Assembly (NCBI GenBank): GCA_947683625.1
Contig: CANTUR010000114.1
Span: 1,426,001-1,490,000, forward strand
Direction: 5' to 3'
Length of the DNA: 64,000 nucleotides
Origin: Mallotus nudiflorus
Lineage: Eukaryota; Streptophyta; Magnoliopsida; Malpighiales; Euphorbiaceae
The translations under genes and the position numbers were made by a program. This document shows positions 1 through 12,052 of this stretch, piece after piece. The notes beneath the pieces were generated by a model, which had not been told where the DNA came from, ran no database searches, and saw nothing but the letters and a program-made list of their open reading frames with translations. Each line of letters opens with the position of its first letter. Position 1 is the stretch's first letter.

Positions 1-440
1 ATTTGTAGAATTAGGCCCATTTTTAGAATTAAAATAAATAAACTTAGGTTCACTTAATTAAAATTAAATAGGAATTGGGCCCATTAGTCTTTAAAGTCAC
101 GTGAAAATTAAAATATATAGATTTAGGTCATTTAATTAAAATCAATGTAGATTAGACTAACCTATGGATTGTGATGAATTCATTATTTACTTGTATATTT
201 CATGACTAGTTTGCTTGGAGTTGATTATTTATTAAGGGTTTATATGAAATTGCATGTAAATAGAGGATAAATTATAAAAACAATTCTAAAAGAACACAAG
301 ATTGAAAGAAAATTAGGTATTTCATATCCAGAATTTCCTGGTTGTGATGCTAGCTTTCTTTTAGGGAAAATCGAGTACCACTATTTTTCGATTTGTCCCA
401 GTTATTACCTTGGTGACGACTCCTCATCTCCACGCCATGT
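1..440. other. AT-rich left flank, no gene
   Basis: No supported reading frame. The sequence is AT-rich and ends in a more GC-rich stretch near 405-530. That stretch could be the end of an LTR or the leader of the copia element that follows, but I see no TG...CA boundary or primer-binding site that I would defend. Confidence 0.4.
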
Positions 441-539
441 CTTTGTGACAGTGGTAAGTGTGTTCTCTAAAGCCCTTAGCATGAACAGTGTCGCGGTTGC
501 TAAAATCTTGGGCGCGCTAAACCCCGCCTTCTACAGTAC

Positions 540-1345
540 CTCAAACTCAAATTCAAAAACAAAGGAGCAAAGGTTCAAAAGAAAACCTTTAAAGCTACTT
601 GGGCTGATACTTTTGAATTCGAAAGGAAGAGGAACAATAAGAAGTAACCAATCTTTACTTCATGGCTCTTGAAGATAAAAAAGAGGTATCATCCACTTCT
701 AACTCTTCTTATGATGAATATTGTACTTATGATGAATATGATGATGATGATGTTGAGAGCTCTATTGTGAGCAAACTCTTACTTAAATGCAAAAACTTAT
801 TATCAAAAAAAAGTATTATAAGCATGAGTTAAATAATTAACTAAGGTACTTAAGAATTTGAAAATTGAAATCTCTAGTCTTGTTAAATCAAATGATAAAC
901 TTGCTAATGATTTAAAATCTTCTAATTCTTTGGAAGAACAATTTAAGAAAGCTAGTGATGAAAATTATAAACTTTCTAATGAAGTAGTTGAGCTAAAAAA
1001 ATTCCACATTAAATTTTCAAAGAGGAAGAGAGAGTTTAGATAATTTACTTAAATCTCAAAAATTTTATGAAAATTCTCATGAAATTGGATGCACTAATGG
1101 AATGGCCTTATCATCATCACATATTAAATTTATTAAAGCATCATGCACTTTTATTCCCTCTACTTCAAAACTGATTGAGACTCAAGCTTTCAAAGCTAAT
1201 AAGTCTCATATGTTAAATATTAAAGGAAAGTCTCATAAAATTCAACCCTATATGACACAAAGAGGTAAGGCTCAAACTAGAGCATCTCAACCTAAGCATG
1301 TTTATAGGTACACTAGACACAATCATATTAGGCATGCTATATAAC
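540..1345 (+). pseudogene. Copia gag C-terminal remnant
   Basis: Broken frames read as the C-terminal part of a Sirevirus gag. A basic stretch reads KTKEQRFKRKPLKATWADTF if one frameshift is followed near 590. It leads into an acidic Asp/Glu tract (about 700-760) and a Lys/Glu/Asn-rich coiled-coil-like segment (858-1043, LANDLKSSNSLEEQFKKASD). A Ser/His-rich spacer (1102-1345) precedes pol. At least three interruptions are seen. I did not find an intact CCHC zinc knuckle. The assignment rests on the position upstream of pol and the charge pattern, not on a full domain match. Confidence 0.6.
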
Positions 1346-1689
1346 ATAATGCACAAACTTATCAAAATACATATTATCATTGTCATTGTATGTCTCACAC
1401 CATGACTCAAATTAATAGGAGACACACACCACCATAACAAAAAAAAGGCATGTTTCACACACTAGGAAAGCATATCATCCTAACAGAAATAAATTTGAAA
1501 TTGTCATATGTTACATATTGTATGATCAAAGGACATACGAGCAATGTGTGCTTTCTATAGAAGATTACACATAAATTTACTTCCTTCGGATTATCTTAAA
1601 ACTAACCAACCTAGACTAAGAAAGGTTTGGGTCCAAAAGAACACTTAAATTATTTTGTGTAAGTGTGCTTGAAATCCATAAGAACAAAA

Positions 1690-3020
1690 AGTAAATAGTA
1701 TCTCAATAGTGGATGTTCCAAGGTACATGATGGGAGACAAGGAGCAATTCAACAAGCTTGATGCTAAGGATGGAGGACATGTTACATTCGGAGATAATGC
1801 AAAAGGAAAAATTATTGGCATTGAAAAAATAGGTAATCCTCAATCCTTATCTATACCATCATGTGTTGTTTATTAATAGTCTTAAATGTAATTTTCTTAG
1901 TATAAGTCAATTATGTGACAATGGGAAATAAAATGACTTTCAATCTTAGAAATTTCTTTGTTAATAGTTTTGACGAAAAAAAAATTATTTTTATTGGTGA
2001 AAGAGTAGATAATGCTTATGTTATTGATTAAAAAAAAATTGATAACAAAGACATCAAATACTTGATGTCTATTTTCCATGACACATTGACATGGCATAAA
2101 AGGTTAAGACATGCAAATTTTGAGCTTTTGAATGATCTTTGTAAACATTGAACTTATGATTGGTTTACCTAAACTTGAATTAACTAAGGATAAACCTTGT
2201 GATGCTTATCAAAAGGGAAAACAATCCAAGTCCTCATTTAAGCTAAAAGATGTAGTATCTACTTCTAGACTACTTGAACATATACATATGGATTTATTTA
2301 AACCAACTAGAGTTGCTAGTCTCGGTGGAATGCACTATGCATATGTATTGATTAATGATTACTCTATATTTACTTGGGTGTATTTTTTTTTCTTATAATA
2401 ATGATGCATTTAAAGTTTTTAAAAATTTTATGAAAAAGTTCAAAAAGAAAAAAGGTTTTTTTATTTCATCCATAAGAAGTGATCATGAAATCAAATTTCA
2501 AAATGAATTCTTTAAAATATTTTATAATGAAATTGGCATTTCATATATATTTTCTTCTCCTAGAACTCCTCAACAAAATGGGGTAATCGAAAGGAAAAAT
2601 AAAATTTTTGTGGAAATGGCTAGAACAATGCTTCATAAGTATAATTTACCTCTATACTTTTGGACAGAAGCCATTAACATATCTTATTACATTTCAAACC
2701 GAGTTTTCAAAAGACCAATTTTAAATAAAACTTTTTATAAGTTGTGGGGCAATAGAAAACCCAAAATCTCATATCTGAAAGTAATTTAGATGCAAATGGT
2801 TTATATTAAACACTAAGGATAATCTTGGAAAATTTGATTCCAAAGCTAATGAAGAAATTTTCCTAGGCTATTTTAATTCTAGTAAAGCATATAGAATTTT
2901 TAATAAGAGAACTTTAGTAGTTGAAGAGTCAATGCATATTGTATTCAATGAATCAAACTCACTTTATTGTAGAAAGGATGTTAGTAGTATTAATGATCTT
3001 GTAAGTGATAATGAGATTAT
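1690..3020 (+). pseudogene. Copia pol remnant: pre-integrase and integrase
   Basis: The stretch at 1740-1830 reads GGHVTFGDNAKGKIIGI, the block between protease and integrase in Sirevirus pol. The pre-integrase zinc-binding part (about 2132-2290) retains CDAYQKGKQSKSSFK. The integrase core continues through SIRSDHEIKFQNEFF and SSPRTPQQNGVIERKNK (2470-2610), which keeps the central Asp and the Glu of the DDE triad. GKFDSKANEEIFLGYF and LVVEESMHIVFNE follow to about 2955. The frame breaks near 2135, 2397 and 2790, so no integrase can be made. Confidence 0.85.
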
Positions 3021-3249
3021 GGAAACTCAATAAGAAAATATTAGTAAGCCTTTGGAACTTGAAGGTCCAAGCAAGGGAGATAATAAAGAGATATATCAAC
3101 TTACTTTGAAAGAAGAACTTCCAAAGGATTGGAAATTTAAAAAAGCTCATCCTCAAGACCTCATTATAGGTGACACTATAAAAGGAGTAACTACTATATC
3201 TAAATTAAAGTATATTATTAATTTAGCCTTCATTTTTTAAATTAAGCTA

Positions 3250-4535
3250 AAAAATATTGATAATGCATTGAGTGATGAATTTTGGGTCCTTGTTATACAA
3301 GAAGACTTGAATCAATTTGAGAGAAAAAAAGTTTGGATCTTGGCTCCTAGACCAAAACATGATCCTATTATAGGTACCAAATGGTGTTTAGAAATAAGAT
3401 GAATGAACAAGGTGTCATAACTAGGAATAAAGCTAGACTAGTAGCTAAAGGTTATAATCAAGAGGAAGACATTGATTATAATGAAACTTTTGCCCTCGTT
3501 GCAAGGTTAGAAGTTATTAGAATACTATTTTCATTTGCATCATTTATAGATTTTAAAATTTATCAAATGCATGTTAAAAGTGCATTTCTAAATGGTTTCA
3601 TTGAAGAGAATGTATATGTTGAGCAACCTTCGAGTTTTGAAAATTTTGATTCTCCAAATCATGTTTTTTAAACTATCAAAAACATTGTATGGATTGAAAC
3701 AAGCTTCAAGAGCTTGTTATAAAAGATTGAGTATCTTTTTATTGGAGAAAGGTTTCTCTAAAGGAAAGGTTGACACAAATCTTTTTATAAAAAAAATCCA
3801 AACAAGATTTATTAATTTTGAAAATATATGTTGATGATATTATTTTTGGTGCTACTAACCATTGTTTGTGTGAGGAATTCTCTAAATTAATGCAAGGAGA
3901 ATTTGAAATAAGTATGATAGGAAAACTCAAATTCTTTCTCGGATTACAAGCCAAGTAATGCAAAGATGAGATTTTCATCAATCAAAAAAAATAAACAAGA
4001 GACATTCTTAAAAAGTTTGGAATGGATGGAACTAAGATAAGCAAAACTTCAATAAGCACCACAACTAAACTTAGAAAAAAAGAGAATAGCAAACTGGTTG
4101 ATGAAAAGCAATTTAGAGGTATAATTGAATTCCTTCTTTATTTAACTGGTAGTAGACCCGATATTATGTTTGCTACTTGCTTATGTGCTAAATTTCAATC
4201 AAGTCATGGAGAGTCTCATTTGAATGCTATCAAAAGAATTTTCGAATATCTTTATAATACATTGCATTTAGGACTTTGGTATCCTAGGAGTTCTTCCTTT
4301 GACTTAATTAGTTATTCGAATGCAGACTTTACTGATAGTTTACTAGATGAAAAAGAGTACTTCCGAAATTTGTCAATTTTGAAGACAATGTTTAGTTTCT
4401 TGGTTTAGCAACAACAAGTTTCGGTTGCCTTGTCCACTGTTGAAGCTGAATACATTGCAACAAGTCTTTGTTGTTCATAAGTCTTATGGCAAAAACAATA
4501 ATTGATATATTATGGTATAAAACTTGATCACAATT
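3250..4535 (+). pseudogene. Copia pol remnant: reverse transcriptase and 5' part of RNase H
   Basis: The RT fingers and palm read TRNKARLVAKGYNQEEDIDY and YQMHVKSAFLNGFIEENVYV (3381-3671). LYGLKQASRACYKRLS follows, and the catalytic YVDDIIFGATN is at about 3829-3860. The connection and RNase H parts read SRPDIMFATCLCAKFQS (4150-4200) and STVEAEYIATS (4435-4465). Frameshifts lie at about 3670 and 3830, and stops at 3957, 3990 and 4408. The reading is cut at 4535, in the RNase H domain, by an LTR-like insertion, and resumes at 7713. Confidence 0.88.
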
Positions 4536-4889
4536 TGTAATGACCCTTTATTTTAAATAATATAAAATTATTTTGAGATATGCAGCGTTAATAATATTTT
4601 AATTATTATTTATATATTATCATTATTTATGAATAATATTCATTTATTTTACGTTAAATTTTTTATTACATGTAAATAAATTTATTTGGAAGTTTTTATT
4701 AGTTAAAAATATTAAAGTTATTATTATCATTATTATTATTATTATTATTAGTATTATTTTATGCATGTCTTAGTATTTTTATTATTATTGTTATTATTTT
4801 TTTATTGTTAGTATTATTAGGGTTAGTATTGTTATTATTTATTATGTGCATGTGTGTGTGTATATATATATACATACATAGTAACAACT

Positions 4890-4920
<31 letters not shown>

Positions 4921-7712
4921 ATAATAAAAGTTAAGATTTTTTTTTTGGGTTTGCTATTTCCTTCTCCTTCCTTTTTTCTTTCTTCTTGCCCGTTTTCTTC
5001 CCCTGCTCCCCTCAATTCCAGCAAACTGCCACCCAGCCTCGCCAAAGCATCAGCTACCACCACCACTCACTGCCACCATCTCCTCTCTTCCTCTCCTTCC
5101 TTTCCAACACCTGCAGAGCGCCAGAAAGCTGCCGGATCATGTAGAGACAGTAGTAACAGCAGTGGAGCTTCCATGGTCGCTGGCAACTCTTTTAGCCACC
5201 TAGCTCATGATTCTGGACTCTTTGGACTCCTTAAACTCTGAGGAATCCATTTCTAAGCTTGATTCAAGCCTTAAATCTATCCATTTGTGAGTTTTCTTTA
5301 AGTTTAAGTTTATGTCTATTTTGGTTTTTTTTTTTTTTAGATTTATTTCTTGAGTTTTAAGTTAAATGTCTTTAGAAATGTTGTTTAGGGTAACTTAAGC
5401 TTTATAAATATAAATTTTGTTGATTTTTTTTGAATTATTTAAAATTTTAGGTTTGAATTTTCCGGTGAGTCACTATTTTGGTGACCCTCGCCTAAAAATT
5501 ATTTTATTTTTAATAAATTTTTTGAATTATTTGGAGCATAGTTTGTGAAGGAATTATATTGAAATTCTATCCCGATTATTTACTATGAATTTTTGAAGGT
5601 TTATGTGAAAAAATAATTTTTGGAAAAATTAATATAAATTTGTGAATTTTGTGTTTTAATTGAAATTATAGTTAATTAGTATGTTTTAAGTGATTTTGGG
5701 AATAATAAATAGTATTAAAATAATTTTAACAAATTATTTACTATTTTTAACTATTTAACAGTAATTTTTAAAAATATATTCCAAATAATAATTTTATATA
5801 CTATTTTTATGATTAAATAAGTTTTTAACTATTTTTTATTATATATTTAAACTATTTAAATAATTAAATGTAAATTTTACTATTTTACTTCAAATAATTG
5901 AAAAAATAGATTTTTATTAATATTATATAAATATTTGAGGTTTTATTAACTATTTTGAAAATAATTGACTTTAATGTTTTATTTTTAAATATATTGTATT
6001 GTGATTATTTATTGATATTTATGGATTTTGATTATATTTATTATTTAATATTGATTTTTGGTGAATTGTGAACCTTGATTGGGAATTGTGTAGTTCAGGG
6101 TCCCAACCCGAGGTGGTGAGCATTTGTGAATATAGAAGCATGTTTTCTTGCAGTATCGGCTTTACTTTCAGTAGAGAAATTTTTATTTTACATAAGAGAC
6201 TCTGTCGAATTTTCAGTAGAATTCTCGTAAAACATGATGTCGAGTCGTACCTAAGTTTTGATTCTTAGATCGAGTCTTCCTTTAGAATTCTTAGAAGTAT
6301 AAGTTAGTAATTGATTCTGATATTATTATTATTTATTATTTGCATTGAGACTAAGGCCTATCATACCATGCCCGTCGAATCTGTCTTAAGGAGCACAAAC
6401 TTGTGAGTTATTATTTTATATATACATTGCATGTAAATACATGATGGTGAGCATTCATGTTTCATTTATATGTTAAACATGAATTATTTTATTAAATGAA
6501 TAATTATATTTTTTGGTATACTTTTAGTATATTTTTGGTATATTTGATATATATGTGATATTTATACTTGGTTTGTTTTTAGTAATATATTTGGTATATA
6601 TGTGCTATATATATGTTGGTATATTTTTGGCATATTCATGGTTTATTTTGGTATATATGTGGCATATATGTTTGAAATATTTTTAATATATGTTCAATAT
6701 ATTTCTGGTATATAATGGTATATTCTTCTATTGGTATATAATGGTATATTCTTCTATAGTGAATGTCATTATGTTTTAAATGATGCATTTTATTATTTTC
6801 CATAAATAAGTGATTTATATGAAGGATATCAATAAAACGTGCTACCTAATAGGCTACGCTAGAACTGTTGTGCAATAGTACAGTATAATTAAGTTGAAAT
6901 TCTAATGTTTGATTATGAATGAGAATATGGAAATTTTTGGTTATTGGAAAGGGCAGCTGTAGATCCTTAGTTGATCCTAGTGTACTCGGGGCCAGTCTTA
7001 CCGATAGTGAGATTACGGATCCTCGGTTGACCTAGTGTACTCGGGGTCAGTCTACTACTTTGAATTGGATAAATGAATACTTGAAGTTTTGGATAAGCCA
7101 GTTGGCTATTGATTTTATGATTAAGGTTGCGAATATGTTTAGGTTCTATTTGATCATTCATTTAAATAAACATTTTTCATTTTTCTATATTTATTATATA
7201 TAAGAGCAGATTTTAGCATCTGTGTGAAATGCGTGTATATGTATATTATTATACTAATGCTTGACTGCATATGACTTTAGGTGTGCATGTATATATATTA
7301 TAATAATTCACTCAATGAGGTCTGATCCCCTCAATATTTTTTTTACAGGAGATTTTTCTTATTCAAACCTCAATAGTAGACCTCTTCGCCGGTCTTCTTC
7401 AGCCTCAGCTAGACTATGTAAATTTTATATCTAACTCTTCTTATATTCTAAAAAACTGCATTAGTAATATTATTGTATTAGTAGTGTGTTGTTTTGGTTT
7501 TGAAATCTGTATTCAGAATATTATATGAGATATTTTTTATTATGATATGAACATATAAAGATTTATATTTATATTGATTAAAGTTTTAATTCTGGCGTAT
7601 TTTTATTTATTTATTGGATGTGTTTTTTATTTTAACGCTTGCTACGGATTTCAAATTTGAAAAAATTCTCATTCCCTAGCGCCAGTCATGACTCCCGGTT
7701 TGGATAGTAACA
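4536..7712 (+). mobile_element. Long LTR-like element, copy 1 (probable solo LTR)
   Basis: A 3,177-bp block begins TGTAATGACCC and ends GGATAGTAACA (TG...CA ends) and sits inside the copia RNase H coding sequence. No retroelement ORF lies inside. It aligns in order with copies 2 (10,356-13,591) and 3 (48,483-51,737, inverted): Ser/Pro-rich CT-rich tract, CCGGTGAGT, a TTTTCTTGCAG motif, hairpin region, TATATG-rich zone, a duplicated CTCGG(G/T)TGACC-type unit, an AATTCACTCA..GAGGTCTGA block and GCTACGGATTTC near the 3' end. It is the most diverged copy, and no clean target duplication is visible (caatt left, acatc right). I infer a solo LTR of a Ty3/gypsy, possibly Tekay/Del-like, family. Confidence 0.75.
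4855..4925. repeat. Compound (TG)n(TA)n...(CA)n(TA)n microsatellite
   Basis: Runs of TG, TA, CA and again TA lie within the U3-like part of LTR copy 1. A nearby ATT-rich run is at about 4730-4765. The TG and CA runs are complementary and could fold back on each other. Confidence 0.85.
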
Positions 7713-7925
7713 ACATCAAATGTGACAATACAATTGCTATTAACCTTTGCAAAAATCTCATTAACATTCTAGAACTAAGCATATAGACATTCGACATCAT
7801 TTTTTACGTGATCATATTTAATTTGGTGATATTTCACTTGATTTTATTGATACAAATAACCAACTTGCTGACATCTTCATCAACCTCTCAATGAAGAAAT
7901 ATTAAACTTCATTAAATATGAACTT
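7713..7925 (+). pseudogene. Copia RNase H 3' end, continuation after the insertion
   Basis: Directly after the inserted LTR the frame reads IKCDNTIAINLCKN, then a degraded block (FYVIIFNLVI...) and NQLADIFINLSMKKY. This is the end of copia RNase H. It joins the block broken at 4535, where the left part ends KLDHN, so removing 4536-7712 restores the order of motifs. Internal stops remain, so the host element was already decaying or decayed afterwards. Confidence 0.85.
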
Positions 7926-8569
7926 GGCATAATTTGATGGTTTTTGTTTATCTTTATAAACCTTTAAGTTTCTTTCATGTTTATTTTTGGTATATGATAC
8001 ATGTTCATTTGATTTTTAAAAATTTATTTATTTATTTCTTTGTATTATGCAAAATTAATAATTAATTTATGAAATCTTTATTAATTTAATTTTTTTAACA
8101 AAAAATATTCTTCATTAAATGAGTCTTTTTCATTTACTCATTTATTTCCTTCAAAAATCATCAATTTAGTCCAATTGATGCAAATTGAAATTTGTAAGGA
8201 CTTAATTATAAAACACTTTGGACTTAATTGTACAATTTTCTCAAATTTTTTGTAAAAGGACCCTGGTCCCATATGAGACCAAATAATGTCTCGATCGGGA
8301 CATGATCTTTAAATTTTGTGTTTTTATACAGAACTCATCCCGAACGGATATCCCGATCAGGATATCGCTCAGGATATCATGTCCCAATCAGGATAGGAGC
8401 ATCTCCTGACTGAGACATAGCTCTTAACAACATTAGGAATTCAAAAAATTTTCACCTTTGTGACTCCAATCAAAATCAAGAACATTTAGGTTCCTATTTA
8501 GTTCAAATTCAAACTCTTACACTATTTTCAACCTTAATCTCTTGCCTATAAATACCACTCTATTCCTAA
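7926..8569. other. Spacer between copia pol and the env-like ORF
   Basis: No ORF is supported. The first half is AT-rich. The second half (about 8,260-8,450) holds several imperfect repeats of a GATCGGGACATGATC-like phrase (cccgatcaggatatc, tcccaatcaggatag). These are short internal repeats of unknown role. Confidence 0.45.
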
Positions 8570-9810
8570 TTGATTTTTTATCACAAATCAAGTATTTTCT
8601 TTCTCTACTCTTTCTATAACTATTCTCTCCTAATGGCTCCTAAGAAACTAAGCAAAACTCCTTCATCTTCTCAAGCTCTTCTTCCTTCTAAAAAGGATAA
8701 ACCTAAGAGAACTCATTCTCCTTTTTCTTACTCTTCTCAAGAATTAAGAAAAGGATGTCTCTATTTCAAAAAAGAGCATTCATTCCCTCAAGGTTCATGC
8801 ATGAAACTACTCTTAAGGCTATTGGATGCTAAAATGAAGTCCAAGATCTTCTCCTTAAAGGTGGGATTTATGATTTTGCTTTTTCACCTTTTCCATTTTA
8901 CTCTTCTCTCATCATTGAGTTTTTTTTTCATTCTTCACTTTTTGCTTCGTCAAATTTGATTATGAAAATCCTTACTTCTTAATGAGATTCAAATTAGGAG
9001 GAAGAGATTACTTAATGACCTATCAAGAGTTTAACACTCTTTTTAGCTTCTCCCAAGAAGGACATATTCAAGTTAACCCTCATTGGTTTGCATCTTCATA
9101 TTGGGATGAAATCAAAGCTCCCAATGCTCCTCAATTCTTCTCTGGACATACTAAAGCTTCCTTCATCAATTCTAAAAGACTTTGGTATGTTAATCGCTTC
9201 ATTACTTATTCCATTAATGGTAGAGCCCTTTCTAATGAAACACTTTCTCTTGATGATTTTTTTATTCTCTATTGTATTCATTATAATGAGAATATTGCTT
9301 TAAAAAGATTTTTACAATGGAGAATTTAGCTAATTAGTGATAGTCACACCGGTGCAATTTGTATTAGTGGAATTGTCATAAAGTTAACTAAATTCTACAA
9401 TATTAATCTTGACTCTCTATTGTCTAACTATCCTTTGTTTCTTGTTGTTTCTTAATGATTCCTTCATTCAAAATTCTAAATAATTCACCTCTATTAATGG
9501 AGTTTGGATTTGAAAATATGACTTTGAAGCAAGTGAAAACATTGAAGCTATGTTTTAAGAACTATAAAAGCAAGAAAGTCAAGGGAAAGAAGAACAAGAA
9601 CCTCAACCTCATGTTGCACCTCCAAGAAAGAGAATAAGAAGTGAAGGTACGTCAAGTCAAGGTGCTCAAGCTTAAGATAATGAACCTTCTTGGGTAAAGA
9701 AAATATTTGAACACATGTCTTTAATGGAATCCAACTTCAATTCCCACTTTGATGAAGTTGAATCAAATTTTAATATGCATTTCAATCAAATTGATGACAA
9801 CATTACTCAC
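8570..9810 (+). pseudogene. Sirevirus env-like / downstream ORF, broken
   Basis: The likely start is MAPKKLSKTPSSSQALLPSK at 8633, a basic, Ser-rich N-terminus. The frame runs to 8959, then shifts to 8982-9329 (RFKLGGRDYLMTYQEFNTLF...YVNRFITYSINGRALSNET), a type of plant-retroelement ORF described as ATHILA-ORF1-like or env-like. The end (9715-9800) has repeated acidic/Asn-rich units (ESNFNSHFDEVESNFNMHF), probably a coiled coil. At least three frameshifts or stops break it. Sireviruses are known to carry an extra ORF after pol, which fits the position here. I cannot show membrane-envelope features, so the env label is by position only. Confidence 0.6.
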
Positions 9811-9854
9811 TTTCAACTGATATTTATCATATTTATGAGCGATAAGGATTCTTT

Positions 9855-10355
9855 CATATTTAAACTCCATAGTACTCCATCTTTAATTGTCAGTGGTAGG
9901 GATCCTACCTTTATTAGCTCTTTTTAGGAAGAACTCTTCAAATTACACAAAGTGGAGTTATTGAGATCAACTGTTTACCATCTCAAACTGATGGCCAAAC
10001 AGAAGTGGTCAACAGATGTTTGGAGACATATCTCAGGTGCATGACTTGGGAAAACCCTCAACAGTGGTGCAGATGGTTGCTATTGGCTAAATTGTGGTAC
10101 AACACCAATTTTCATTCAGCTATATAGAGCACTAGTTTCAAGATTATTTATGGGACACCACCTCTAATTCATATTCTTATTATCCAGGAGATTCAAAAAA
10201 TTATTGTTGTGGATCAGTTTCTTCAAGACAGAGAGCTGGTATTATAGATAATGAAGTACCATTTATATAGGGCCCAACATCGTATAAAACTACAGGCTGA
10301 TCAGCATAGAACTGAGAGAGAGTTCCAAATTGGTGATTGGGTCTACCTTACACTC
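9855..10355 (+). pseudogene. Ty3/gypsy integrase remnant
   Basis: In mixed frames the sequence reads PSLIVSGRDPTFISSF, SQTDGQTEVVNRCLETYLRC, WYNTNFHSA, IIYGTPPL and finally EFQIGDWVYLTL, which is the gypsy integrase core into its C-terminal domain. The DGQTEVVNR block keeps the core Glu. Frameshifts and in-frame stops occur (for example after FISSF and at the HSAI* position). It stops exactly where LTR copy 2 begins. Confidence 0.82.
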
Positions 10356-10794
10356 TGTAATATCCCATGTTTTTAAATATTTTAATATTGCATCGGGATA
10401 TACAGTGTAATAATTTTTGTATATATATTATGATATTTTTACGAGTTGATATGTATTTAAAACCTATTTTAATTATTGTGTATTATTTACAGTGCTTTAT
10501 GTAAAATTTTTCCGAGACTTTCATTTTCGGGAAATTTTCACGTAAATAATTTACTATTAATTATTTTAAATATATTTTGGACTTGCATGAACTCATACGT
10601 ATTTTTAAATTACTAAATAAAGACTATGTGTGTATATATTTATTTAATTAGGGTTTAAAATATTGCCCTAATATTTTATTATTTGTTATTAATTTTATTG
10701 TTATTTAATTATTTTATTTTTATTAAATTTAAATTATTATAATAATGTGTGGTGTGTGATTTTCCTAATATTTTATTAAAATTATTATTTTTTT

Positions 10795-10890
10795 CTTTTT
10801 TCTTTTCTTTTTTCTTTTTTTTTCTTTTCTTTTCTTTTCTTTTCTTTTTCTTTTCTTTTCTTTTTCTTTTCTTTTCTTCTTCTTCTTCCT
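10795..10890. repeat. (TTTTC)n / CT-rich tract inside LTR copy 2
   Basis: About 95 bp of almost pure T and C in TTTTC/TTTTTC units. It produces spurious Lys/Glu-rich or Phe-rich ORFs on both strands. A CT-rich tract at the same relative position occurs in copy 1 (about 4,960-5,000). It could act as a promoter or leader pyrimidine tract, which is inference. Confidence 0.85.
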
Positions 10891-12052
10891 TCCCGAGCCC
10901 GACCCTCCTCCATCTTCCCCTCACCGCTGCTACTCCAATCACCGGCTGTCAGAGTGCCTCCCCTGCGTGTCGCCATCTTCTCCAGCTGCTCCGCCGCCCC
11001 TAGCATCCTTCCTCAGCGCCGGCTGGCTCCAATTCCTCCATTTTCGACCGAAAACTTTATTTCTTCACACCTCGAGATTCCGACCACTGTTTTCGACATC
11101 GCCAATCTCTTTATTCTCCTTGAGCTCCGGTGAGTGTGATTCTAGCTTTGGTTTGAGCTGAAATGGTCTTGATTTACTTAGGTTTTGAATTTTCAATTTC
11201 GGCCATATTAGGGTTTTTTATTTTTTTGAGCTTCTAATTGTTTGATTCATGAAAAATCCCTTCAAAAATGTTGTTCCCCTTAGCTTAATCTACATGTTGT
11301 GAATTTTTATGGAATTTTTGAAGATTATTTTGATTTTTGGGTATTTTTTGAATATTTTACTATTATTTTCTAATTTTCGGAACTTAATTATTAAATTATG
11401 AAATCATGTTTTATGGTAATTATAGGTGTTGAAATGAATTATAGGAATTTATTTGGAATTTTTATGAATTCTATGTATTTATTTTGAATTATTTAAGTTT
11501 ATGTAATTTTGGGAAATTAGGGTTAATTATGTTTTTAATTGAAATTAATTGGTTAATTGAGTTTAATTATTGATATATTGATAAATATGTTGATAAAATT
11601 AATTTTGGATAATTATATTATTTTTGGTGAATTTTTGAAGTAATTATAGTATATTTATATAAATCAGGGCATTTTGGTAATTTTACACAAAATTGACTAA
11701 AAATGTAATTTAATTGGTTTTAATAGTTATTTAAGGTATAAAAATGATTTCTGCAAATTATTTAGTATTTTTAACTAATTAAAACTATTTTTCGTGAATT
11801 ATTTTTAATTATATATATAATATACGATTTTTCTAATAAATGAGTTTTTATCGGTTTTTACAGTGTTTTAAGGTTAATCATGTAATTTCTACATATAAAA
11901 TGTATTTCTATTTATTAAGGGTATTTTTGGTATTTCTGAAATTATTCTGTGTTTATGGACCCCGATCGGTAGATTGTAGTTTGGAGTCCGACCGAGGGGT
12001 TGTGAATGTAATTTTGCATTTATTTTCGAAGTGTATTTCTTTGCAGGGTCGG

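Larger units (their letters stand above)
441..9850 (+). mobile_element. Degenerate Sirevirus-type Ty1/copia retrotransposon, internally interrupted
   Basis: The domain order gag, protease-linked region, integrase, reverse transcriptase, RNase H, then a further ORF downstream of pol is seen in sequence. The integrase-before-RT order defines Ty1/copia. The wording of the integrase and RT blocks and the extra env-like ORF after pol point to the Sirevirus (SIRE/Maximus) lineage. All frames carry stops and frameshifts, so the copy is dead. It is split at 4,535/7,713 by a 3.2-kb TG...CA element. Neither LTR is identified, so the outer limits are approximate. The right limit is the fusion with Ty3/gypsy sequence near 9,850. 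Confidence 0.82.

Noticed and set aside
4945..5241. 98-codon Ser/Pro-rich ORF
   Set aside because: It lies wholly inside LTR copy 1 and looks like a leader tract, not a gene; copies 2 and 3 do not keep the same protein.
10709..11006. Lys/Glu-rich and Phe-rich ORFs on both strands
   Set aside because: They are translations of the (TTTTC)n tract in the LTR.
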